A stretch of DNA of 64,000 nucleotides, taken from JBQTHD01 sp052390275 (GTDB lineage: Bacteria > Actinomycetota > Acidimicrobiia > Acidimicrobiales > AC-14). The notes beneath the pieces are model-generated. The model saw nothing but the letters and a program-made list of their open reading frames with translations. It had not been told where the DNA came from and made no database searches. The stretch covers positions 12,666-76,665 of the forward strand of contig JBQTHD010000019.1 in the NCBI GenBank assembly GCA_052390275.1. Reading direction: 5' to 3'. A program made the translations under genes and the position numbers. Shown here piece after piece: positions 1 through 6,684 of this stretch. The stretch's first letter is position 1; each line of letters opens with the position of its first letter.

Positions 1-378
1 GCGCAGTTGGCCCATGAGGCCGACCACCAGGTCCCGCATGGAGAAGACGCCCAGCAGGTCACCGTCGTCGTCCACGACGACCAGGTGACGGAAGCCCTTC
101 TCCCGCATGGTCCGGGCCGCCTCGAGCATGTCGGTCTCGGGCTCCGCAGTCATCAGACGGCCGGAGACGAAGTCGGCCACCGTCAGGCCTTCGTAGCCGC
201 CCTCCCGGGCCACCGCACGCAGGGCGTCCCTGTCGGTGATAAGGCCGGTGGGTCGGCCGTTGGTGACCACCACCGCCGAGCCCACACCCCTTTCCACCAT
301 CAACACCGCCGCCTCGACGAAGGACTCCGTGGCCTCGACTGTGAGTACCGCCCGGCTCATCAGCGAACCGATCTCCAT
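1..378 (-). CDS. CBS-domain pair protein (3' end outside window)
   Basis: The leftward frame starts at an ATG at 378 and is open to the window edge, giving 126 residues with no stop. It begins MEIGSLMSRAV and contains two CBS-type repeats: residues about 5-60, with GVGSAVVV and GLITDRDALR, and about 65-126, with GFRHLVVVDDDGDLLGVFS and MRDLVVGL. CBS pairs usually bind adenosyl nucleotides and regulate a partner or act as small stand-alone sensors. A good ribosome site (GAGGAG) lies 5 nt before the ATG, which decides the start. The stand-alone form of about 140 residues is common in actinobacteria; whether another domain follows cannot be seen. The family call is firm, the role is unknown. Confidence 0.88.
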   Translation of the reverse strand, partial: MEIGSLMSRAVLTVEATESFVEAAVLMVERGVGSAVVVTNGRPTGLITDRDALRAVAREGGYEGLTVADFVSGRLMTAEPETDMLEAARTMREKGFRHLVVVDDDGDLLGVFSMRDLVVGLMGQLR

Positions 379-392
379 GGGTCTCCTCTGTG

Positions 393-448
393 CTTGATCG
401 TCCCGACTTGATCGTCCCGGTTTGACCGTCCCGGTTTGACCGTCCCGT
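393..448. repeat. 14-bp tandem repeat, four copies
   Basis: Four head-to-tail copies of a unit like CTTGATCGTCCCGA (393-406, 407-420, 421-434, 435-448), the last two with a T-to-C change. The array lies just upstream of the CBS gene start, in the region between it and the NuoF-like gene. The 308-bp gap 379-686 otherwise holds only the Rex-like site and promoter near its right end. Confidence 0.8.
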
Positions 449-642
449 GGATGGGCCGGCAAATGGGGTGGAAAACGGCATCCGCAAGGACCGGCTGACC
501 CTACCAAAGGGCCTGGTTGAGAGCCCGGTGAGTGTCGCCTCCCCTTTCAACGGGGCTGCCCCCCCGCTGGCACCGGGCAACGAGAAGGGGGCGGAGCGGA
601 CCTTCCTGGCGGGTGCTGGGCCTACGGGGCCGGGCGCAGAAG

Positions 643-680
643 TTGTGAACGTGAACACAATCACCAGCCAGGACTAGTTT
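643..680 (+). promoter_or_regulatory. Rex-like operator over a leaderless promoter
   Basis: TTGTGAACGTGAACACAA at 643-660 matches 12 of the 14 fixed bases of the Rex operator TTGTGAA-N4-TTCACAA; the mismatches are the first two bases of the right half-site. A TAGTTT -10 box lies at 675-680, six nt before the ATG at 687, so the transcript is probably leaderless. The -35 position (about 652-657, TGAACA) falls inside the Rex-like site. Rex senses NADH/NAD+, which would suit the NADH oxidoreductase downstream. This is inference; the site is imperfect. Confidence 0.45.
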
Positions 681-686
681 GCTTCC

Positions 687-2099
687 ATGCCATTGGTCCA
701 CCGGGTCCTGTATCCCCGGGCCATCGTGTCCCTGGAGGACCATGTGGGCCGGGGTGGAGGCAAAGGCCTGGCCGCCGCCCGGGACATGACGCCCGATCAG
801 ATCATCGAGGCGGTGTTGGCCTCGGGCCTGCGAGGCCGAGGGGGAGCGGGCTTTCCCACCGGCCGCAAGTGGCGCACGGTGGCCGACAACGCGGCCGGGG
901 TCGGCCCCCCGACGGTGGTTGTCAACGCAGCGGAGGGAGAGCCGGGAACCCTCAAGGACCGCACCATCCTGCGCCGCAACCCCTTTGGAGTGGTGGAGGG
1001 CGCGTTGGTGGCAGCCCGGGCCACCGGGGCTGACCTGATCGTCTTCGCCACCAAGGAGGCGTTCTCCGGCGAGGTCGACCGGCTTCGGGAGGCGGTGGAA
1101 CAGGCCGAGGACGCCGGTTGGTCCGAAGGCGTGGCCATGACCGTCTTTGAGGGCCCCGACGAGTACCTCTACGGCGAGGAGAGCGCGCTGCTGGAAACCA
1201 TCAGCGGACGCTGGCCCTTCCCCCGGGTGGTGCCGACCTTTCGCCGGGGGGTCACCGGGGGCGAGGGTCCCACCCCGCCGGCGCTGGTCAACAACACCGA
1301 GACCCTGGCCAACGTTGCCCGGATCGTGGCCCGAGGATCGGCCTGGTTCCGCACCATGGGTACCGAGGAGTCCCCGGGCACCGCCGTCTGCACCGTCACC
1401 GGCGACACCCACCATCACGGCGTCGGCGAGGTCCAGATGGGCACACCCTTGGGGGAGGTGATCGAGTTGATCGGCGGCGGGCCCAGGGAGGGTCGCAAGA
1501 TCAAGGCGGTCATGTCCGGGGTGGCCAACGCCATCATGGGCCCCGAAGCCCTCGACGCCCCGGTCAGCTACGAGGGGTTGCGGGGCGCGGGCAGCGGCAT
1601 CGGGTCCGCCGGGTTCATCGTCTTCGACGAAACAGCCGACATGGTGGCGGTCGCGGCGGGGGTATCGAGGTTCTTGGCGGTGGAGTCCTGCGGCCAGTGC
1701 GCGCCCTGCAAGATCGACGGGGCCAGCCTGGCCCAGACGCTGTTGAAGATTGCGGCGTCGCAGGCCATCGACCACGACCGCCAGTTGCTCGACCGCAAAC
1801 TCTCCACGGTGGCCGACCGGGCCCGCTGCTTCTTGGCCACCCAGCAGCAGGTGATGATCACCAGCATCCTGTCCAGGTTCCCCGAAGAGTTCGAGGGCCG
1901 AATGGACCGCAGCCGCGAACCGGTGTCCTCCGCCCTGATCTCTGAACTGATCGACATCCGCAACGGCAAAGCCGTTCTCGACGAACGCCATCGCCGCAAG
2001 CAGCCCGACTGGACCTACAACAAGCGGGACTCGGGCACCGTCCCGGTTGAGCGCTACGCCAGCCTTACCCCCCCCTGGGGCCTCGGCGCCCTCGCCTGA
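687..2099 (+). CDS. NuoF-like NADH-binding flavo-iron-sulfur protein
   Basis: A 470-residue protein of the complex I 51-kDa (NuoF/HoxF) family. Residues 49-62 hold the FMN/NADH loop RGRGGAGFPTGRKW, and the C-terminal part holds the 4Fe-4S ligands C335, C338 and C341 (SCGQCAPCK) and C381 (ARCFLA). In this family the protein takes hydride from NADH onto FMN and passes electrons through the cluster. No nuoE, nuoG or other complex I gene is adjacent, so it is a stand-alone paralogue of unknown partner rather than part of a nuo operon. The start at 687 is supported by a TAGTTT box six nt upstream and no Shine-Dalgarno, which fits a leaderless mRNA. A Rex-like site overlaps the promoter. The fold is firm; the electron acceptor is unknown. 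Confidence 0.88.
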   Translation: MPLVHRVLYPRAIVSLEDHVGRGGGKGLAAARDMTPDQIIEAVLASGLRGRGGAGFPTGRKWRTVADNAAGVGPPTVVVNAAEGEPGTLKDRTILRRNPFGVVEGALVAARATGADLIVFATKEAFSGEVDRLREAVEQAEDAGWSEGVAMTVFEGPDEYLYGEESALLETISGRWPFPRVVPTFRRGVTGGEGPTPPALVNNTETLANVARIVARGSAWFRTMGTEESPGTAVCTVTGDTHHHGVGEVQMGTPLGEVIELIGGGPREGRKIKAVMSGVANAIMGPEALDAPVSYEGLRGAGSGIGSAGFIVFDETADMVAVAAGVSRFLAVESCGQCAPCKIDGASLAQTLLKIAASQAIDHDRQLLDRKLSTVADRARCFLATQQQVMITSILSRFPEEFEGRMDRSREPVSSALISELIDIRNGKAVLDERHRRKQPDWTYNKRDSGTVPVERYASLTPPWGLGALA

Positions 2100-2180
2100 C
2101 CCTTCGTGGCGCACAGCCGAACGATCAGCCGTAGGCCGGGTCGGCTTCTGCCTCTTTGAACCCCGGACGGGGTCGACCCG

Positions 2181-2564
2181 TCAGACCGTGGCCCGGCGGG
2201 TGGTGACGGCTCGGGCGGCCAGGATGGCGACGATGGCGCCGACTTCGGCGGCCACCGTCTGGGCCGCCTCGGGGGTCCATCCCTCCAAGAAGCCGAAAAA
2301 ACCAACGGTGCGAGACAGGGTCAGCGCCACCAGGGAGGACACCGCCAGGCCCAGACCGGCGGCGACCACCCAGCGGTTGACGCTGACGACCACGGCCACC
2401 GCCACCAGAACCGAGGCGGCGGCGTTGACCAAGAATGACGGCCCCACCACCGGAATCGCCCGGTAGGTCTGGGACCACAGGGACAGATGGATCGCACCGC
2501 CGGCCAGCACCAGCGCCGCCGCTATCAGTCGAGGTGTGAATGCCAACAAGCGTCCCGAAGTCAT
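2181..2564 (-). CDS. Small four-helix membrane protein next to cydAB
   Basis: A 127-residue protein with four hydrophobic stretches (about residues 10-30, 40-62, 66-86 and 98-118) separated by short loops, consistent with four membrane helices. I do not recognise a named family. It starts 7 nt after the cydB stop with a good ribosome site (AGAGGA), so it is almost certainly in the cydAB transcript. It is not cydC or cydD and has no nucleotide-binding motif. It could be an accessory subunit or just a neighbour. Confidence 0.7.
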   Translation of the reverse strand: MTSGRLLAFTPRLIAAALVLAGGAIHLSLWSQTYRAIPVVGPSFLVNAAASVLVAVAVVVSVNRWVVAAGLGLAVSSLVALTLSRTVGFFGFLEGWTPEAAQTVAAEVGAIVAILAARAVTTRRATV

Positions 2565-2571
2565 CGTTCCT

Positions 2572-3630
2572 CTACGGAGCCGCCGGCTGAGCCGTACGGG
2601 CCGGGCCGGTCGACGCTTCGTCCAGGTCCCCGCGCTGGGCCATCCACAGCAACACCACCAGGGCGGGAATGAACAGGACGGCCCCGATGGCCAGGCTGAT
2701 GAGCATGGCCACCAGCGCTGCCCGGCTGCCGGCGGCGGCTTCGATGCTCAACTGCCCAACCAGCATCTCCGGGTACTGCCCGGCCGCCCATCCCCACAGC
2801 ACGGCACCCACGGCGACGGCCGCGCTCCATCGGCTGAGCCGGTAGCGACGGGCCGCCAGGAGCCAGAAGGAGGTTCCCGCCCCCGCCGCCGACACAACCA
2901 GCAGCGGCAGAGCCCGACCCGAAAGACCGTCGAAGAGTCGGGGGGCGTCGGAGGCGAGCACGGCGATTCCGACCAGGGCCACCACCCCCGATAACACCCC
3001 CGTGGCCATGGCCCGGCGCCGGAACGCCTCCGCCAGAAGGGTCTCCTGGCGACGGGCGGCCTCGGCGGTCAGGTAGGTGGCCGCCAGATAGGCGCAGACC
3101 AGCACGGCCATCGTCCCCCCCAACATCGAAGTCGGGTTCCACCAGGAGCCGATGGGATCGATGGGAGCGGCCGCCGCTCCCCGTTGGTAGGCGGTCACCC
3201 GCCCGGAGGCCACCGCTCCCACCACCGTCCCGAGGAAGAACGGAGTCAGGACAGACGAGAGGGCAAAGGCCACGCCGTAGGTCCGCTTGGTGGCGATCGG
3301 CACCACCGCCTTGCGAAAGGCAAACGCCGAGCCCCTGGCGATGATGCCCACAGCCGCCAACGTGAGGGGGATGTACAACGTTCCCATGACCGCCGCGAAG
3401 GCGGAGGGAAACCCGCTCCACAAGATGACCAGGGCGAAGATCAGCCAGACGTGGTTGGCCTCCCACACGGGCCCGATGGACTTCTCGATGAGGGCCCGGG
3501 CCGGCGCCCCCGAGCGGGTGCGGCCCGAGAGCAGGTCCCAGATTCCGGCTCCGAAGTCAGCCCCGCCGAAGACGGCGTAGAGCGTGCCTCCGGCGAACAT
3601 CACCACCAGCACCCCCTCGGCCAGGGTCAT
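2572..3630 (-). CDS. cydB: Cytochrome bd ubiquinol oxidase subunit II
   Basis: A 352-residue membrane protein of the CydB family. The start MTLAEGVLVVMFAGGTLYAVFGG and the segment GPVWEANHVWLIFALVILWSGFP are typical of the family, as are eight to nine hydrophobic segments. Together with CydA it forms the high-affinity quinol oxidase that reduces oxygen to water without proton pumping. The ATG at 3630 follows the cydA stop by 28 bp; the frame stays open further upstream (to about 3816), but that would antisense-free extend into cydA in another frame and is not family-like. No cydCD exporter genes follow, unlike the cydABCD operons of many actinobacteria. Confidence 0.95.
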   Translation of the reverse strand: MTLAEGVLVVMFAGGTLYAVFGGADFGAGIWDLLSGRTRSGAPARALIEKSIGPVWEANHVWLIFALVILWSGFPSAFAAVMGTLYIPLTLAAVGIIARGSAFAFRKAVVPIATKRTYGVAFALSSVLTPFFLGTVVGAVASGRVTAYQRGAAAAPIDPIGSWWNPTSMLGGTMAVLVCAYLAATYLTAEAARRQETLLAEAFRRRAMATGVLSGVVALVGIAVLASDAPRLFDGLSGRALPLLVVSAAGAGTSFWLLAARRYRLSRWSAAVAVGAVLWGWAAGQYPEMLVGQLSIEAAAGSRAALVAMLISLAIGAVLFIPALVVLLWMAQRGDLDEASTGPARTAQPAAP

Positions 3631-3658
3631 TCGTGGGCCCCGTTCGCCCCGGCGAGAA

Positions 3659-5155
3659 TCATTTGAGGTCCGCCTCAGGGGCCATCGAAGCCATTTGGAC
3701 CTCCGCCTCAGGTCGGGCGGCCGGATCTGTCGACGACAATGGCGATGACGCGGGGGGTCCGCCGGATTCCTCCGGGCCGATGGGGGCAGGTTCGGACTCG
3801 GGTGCCCCGGAGGCACCGCCAGGTCGGATCATCCGCCGCAGAACGGTGATCACCGCCACCGTCAGGGCGACGTAGACCACGATGAGCCCGTAGTAGCCAA
3901 ACCGGATCCCCGGGGCCCGGGTCACCGCCTCGTCCACCCGCATCACTTCGTAGACGATCCAGGGTTGGCGGCCGACCTCGGTGGCCACCCATCCCGCCTC
4001 CATCGCCACCGCGGCCAGCGGGCCGGCTGCGGCCGCCGCCCACAGGAAGACCCGGGCAGCCGGCAGGTCCCGCCGCCGCCACCACGACCATCCCAACCAG
4101 ACACCCAACCCCAGGAGAAAGAAGCCAATGGCCACCATCACCTGGAAGGCCGCCCGAACGATCGGCACCGGCGGGCGCTCGTCGGCGGGGACCTGGTCCA
4201 ACCCGGCCACCACCGCGTCAACGTCACCGTGGGCCAACCACGACAGCCCGCCGGGGATCTCCAGGCCGTAGCGAACCTCGCCGTCGATGTAGAGACCGCC
4301 AATGGTCAGAGGAGCGCGAGGTTGGGTCCGCAGCACACCCTCCAGAGCGGCCAGCTTCACCGGCTGATTTTCGGCCAGGAAGCGGGCGGCCCAGTCGCCG
4401 ACCACGATCTGGGCCGGGGTCAGGGCGGCGGCAAAGGCGAAGGGAAGAAGGAATCCAATCCGGTTGTACCGGTCTCGCCGACCCCGCAGCAGGCCCCAGG
4501 CGTAGATCGATGCGACCAGGAACCCGGCCACCATCAGCGCAGCCAGCACCATGTGGGTGGTCTGCACCGGAGTGGCCGGATTGAACATGGCCGCCACCGG
4601 ATCGACGTTTCGGACCTGGCCGGTTTCGCGATAGTGGTCGATGTCGAAGCCGGTCGGCTGGTTCATCCAGGCGTTGGCCGTGACCACGAACCAGGCCGAG
4701 GCAATCCCGGCGATGGGCACGGGCAGGCCCACCAGCAGATGCTGGCGAGGGGTCAGGCGGCGGCGGCCGTAGAGGTAGATCCCCAGGAAGATGGCCTCCA
4801 GGAAGAAGGCCACACCCTCGATGGCAAAGGGAAGTCCCCAGACGTCGCCGAAGGTACCCATGAGGTCAGGCCAGAGGATTCCAAGCTCAAAAGAGAGAAT
4901 TGTGCCGGACACGGCGCCGACGGCAAAGAGCACGGCGAAGGCCTTGCTCCACCGGTAGGCCAACTCGGCGAACACCGGGTCCCCGGTGCGGATACCCCGC
5001 CATTGGGCCAGGAGGATAAGGATGGGGAAACCCACCCCGAGGCTGGCAATGACGATGTGCCAACCCAGAGAAAGCGCCATCTGCTGGCGGGCGGCCCACA
5101 GATTGGCCTCAAGGACCGAGTCGCTCGTCGCCAGGAGGTGGGCCAGGCCCATCAT
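3659..5155 (-). CDS. cydA: Cytochrome bd ubiquinol oxidase subunit I
   Basis: A 498-residue polytopic haem protein. The first helix carries the haem-ligand His in LSLGWHIVIASLGVGFP; the segments GTILSFELGILWP and GLPFAIEGVAFFLEAIFLG hold the conserved Glu residues of helices 3-4; WFVVTANAWMNQPTGF follows. The loop between helices 6 and 7 is short, as in the short Q-loop type. I chose the ATG at 5155 because the stop of a small upstream frame overlaps it (ATGA), which suggests translational coupling. A TTG at 5176 is an alternative. The promoter carries a perfect Rex-type operator, so expression is probably raised when NADH is high and oxygen is low. Confidence 0.95.
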   Translation of the reverse strand: MMGLAHLLATSDSVLEANLWAARQQMALSLGWHIVIASLGVGFPILILLAQWRGIRTGDPVFAELAYRWSKAFAVLFAVGAVSGTILSFELGILWPDLMGTFGDVWGLPFAIEGVAFFLEAIFLGIYLYGRRRLTPRQHLLVGLPVPIAGIASAWFVVTANAWMNQPTGFDIDHYRETGQVRNVDPVAAMFNPATPVQTTHMVLAALMVAGFLVASIYAWGLLRGRRDRYNRIGFLLPFAFAAALTPAQIVVGDWAARFLAENQPVKLAALEGVLRTQPRAPLTIGGLYIDGEVRYGLEIPGGLSWLAHGDVDAVVAGLDQVPADERPPVPIVRAAFQVMVAIGFFLLGLGVWLGWSWWRRRDLPAARVFLWAAAAAGPLAAVAMEAGWVATEVGRQPWIVYEVMRVDEAVTRAPGIRFGYYGLIVVYVALTVAVITVLRRMIRPGGASGAPESEPAPIGPEESGGPPASSPLSSTDPAARPEAEVQMASMAPEADLK

Positions 5156-5307
5156 GGACCGGTCCACCGGCGGCAAATGCCGTCAAGCCCGCCTCGAACC
5201 GCCGTTTTCGCCCGGGCCGCACCATCACCACCAGGCCCAGGCATCGACAACGAAGCAGTGGGGGAGAACCCCGCGACCCCCCATCCGAGACTGGCCAAAT
5301 ACTCCAT
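5152..5307 (-). CDS. Candidate 51-residue leader ORF upstream of cydA
   Basis: A short frame starts at ATG 5307, with GGGAGG six nt upstream (the best ribosome site in the region), and ends with a TGA that overlaps the cydA start codon as ATGA. It lies downstream of the Rex-controlled promoter, so it would be the first gene of the cyd mRNA. It begins MEYLASLGWGVAGFSPTASL and is otherwise Gly, Ala and Arg rich, with no clear membrane helix, so it does not resemble the CydX or CydS subunits. It may be a coupling leader or a small protein. Homology is unknown to me. Confidence 0.4.
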   Translation of the reverse strand: MEYLASLGWGVAGFSPTASLSMPGPGGDGAARAKTAVRGGLDGICRRWTGP

Positions 5308-5325
5308 GGCGAACCTCCCGGGCGG

Positions 5326-5359
5326 ACCCTAACACCCCTCTTGTGAAACGATTCACAAG
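5326..5359 (-). promoter_or_regulatory. Rex-type operator and -10 box of the cyd operon
   Basis: CTTGTGAAACGATTCACAAG at 5340-5359 is a perfect inverted repeat with 8-bp arms and a 4-bp spacer, and contains the full Rex consensus TTGTGAA-N4-TTCACAA. On the minus strand a TAGGGT box (5326-5331) follows, placing the operator exactly over the -35 region. In Streptomyces coelicolor Rex represses cydABCD through the same type of site and lets go when NADH accumulates. No rex gene is present in this window. The divergent amidohydrolase start lies 70 bp to the right. Confidence 0.85.
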
Positions 5360-5429
5360 TCTCTTCCCGGGTTTTGGGCGCCTGGCTGCGGCCCGGATCG
5401 CCCGGCGGCCGGCCATTAGCGTGCAGGCG

Positions 5430-6677
5430 ATGCCGTCACCCGAGGACTCCGCTGCGGCTCGGGTCCGGGCAGATGACCCCCAGGCGTCCGGCACGGAGAT
5501 CCCGTCGGAAACGGTGGTGGCCCTCAAGGAGCAGGTGACCGAGGAGGTCCTGCGCCGGGCCGGCCAGTTGGCCGAGGTGTCCCACCTGATCCACGCCCGC
5601 CCGGAGTTGGGCTTCGAGGAGCACTACGCCGCTGGTCTTCTCACCCAGGCGCTGGCCGATGCCGGGTTGGAGGTCACTCCCGGAGTCGGGGGCCTGCCCA
5701 CCGCCTTCACCGCCACCGCCGGCCCGATCGGGGGCCCGGCGGTGGGCATCATGTGTGAGTACGACGCCCTTCCCGGCCTGGGCCATGGCTGTGGCCACAA
5801 TGTCATCGCCGCCGCCGGCCTCGGAGCTGGCCTGGGGGCGATGGTGGCGGCTGAGGCCCTGGGCGGCCGGTTGGTGGTCATAGGTACGCCGGCCGAGGAA
5901 GGGGGCGGGGGCAAGGTCGCCCTGCTGGAGGCCGGCGTGTTCGACGGCCTGGTGGCCGCCCTGATGGTCCACCCGGCCGCCGCCGATCTGGCCGAGGCCC
6001 AGGTTGTGGCCATCTCCACCTTCTCGGCCACCTACGCCGGCCGGGCCGCCCACGCCGCGGCCGCCCCCTGGGATGGGCGCAACGCCCTCGACGCTGGCGT
6101 CCTCGGCTACATGGCCGTCGGCGCTCTCCGCCAGCACATCCGCTCGGACGAACGGGTCCACGGCATCTTCACCCACGGGGGCGACAAGCCCAACATCGTC
6201 CCCGATCGGGTGGTGGCCGAGTGGTACGTGAGGGCGCCCACCGCGACGGGGGCCGGGGTCCTGCGGGAACGGGTCGTGGCCGCCCTGGCCGGGTGCGCGG
6301 CCGCCGCCGGCTGCACCATGGAGATCGCCCCGCTGGGCCCCGACTACACCGAACTGGTCAGCAACCAGCCGTTGCTGGACTGCTACCGGGCCAACAGCGC
6401 CGCCCTCGGCCGACCGGTGGCCGACCCCACCCCCCAGTCCCGCCTGGTGGCCAGCACTGACGCCGGCAACGTCAGCCTGGCTGTACCCACCATCCACCCC
6501 ATGGTCAAGGTGGCGCCGGCGGGCGTGGCCCTGCACTCTGAGTCCTTCGCCCGGGCGGCCATCTCCGCCGAAGCCGACCAGGCCATCGTCGAGGCCGCCG
6601 GGGCCATGGCCATGACCGCCGTCGATATTTGGGCCAGTGGCCAACTGCGGGCCGCGGTGAGCCAGGCCCACGGCTGA
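5430..6677 (+). CDS. M20 family amidohydrolase / metallopeptidase
   Basis: A 415-residue protein of the M20D (PaaJ-like aminoacylase/amidohydrolase) family. Visible motifs are HARPELGFEE near residue 50, the metal-binding GHGCGHN, GTPAEEGGGGK with the catalytic and ligand Glu pair, and a late H in VALHSESF. Members hydrolyse N-acyl or aminobenzoyl-type amides using two zinc ions. It stands alone between the cyd operator and the ThyX-like gene, 7 bp before the latter, so the two may be cotranscribed. The start could be ATG 5430 or GTG 5421. The substrate cannot be told from sequence. Confidence 0.88.
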   Translation: MPSPEDSAAARVRADDPQASGTEIPSETVVALKEQVTEEVLRRAGQLAEVSHLIHARPELGFEEHYAAGLLTQALADAGLEVTPGVGGLPTAFTATAGPIGGPAVGIMCEYDALPGLGHGCGHNVIAAAGLGAGLGAMVAAEALGGRLVVIGTPAEEGGGGKVALLEAGVFDGLVAALMVHPAAADLAEAQVVAISTFSATYAGRAAHAAAAPWDGRNALDAGVLGYMAVGALRQHIRSDERVHGIFTHGGDKPNIVPDRVVAEWYVRAPTATGAGVLRERVVAALAGCAAAAGCTMEIAPLGPDYTELVSNQPLLDCYRANSAALGRPVADPTPQSRLVASTDAGNVSLAVPTIHPMVKVAPAGVALHSESFARAAISAEADQAIVEAAGAMAMTAVDIWASGQLRAAVSQAHG

Positions 6678-6684
6678 CGCCAGG

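Noticed and set aside
501..2114. Long minus-strand frame opposite the NuoF-like gene
   Set aside because: It is a shadow with Gly/Arg/Asp/His-rich composition and no family features; the plus-strand gene is a clear NuoF homologue.
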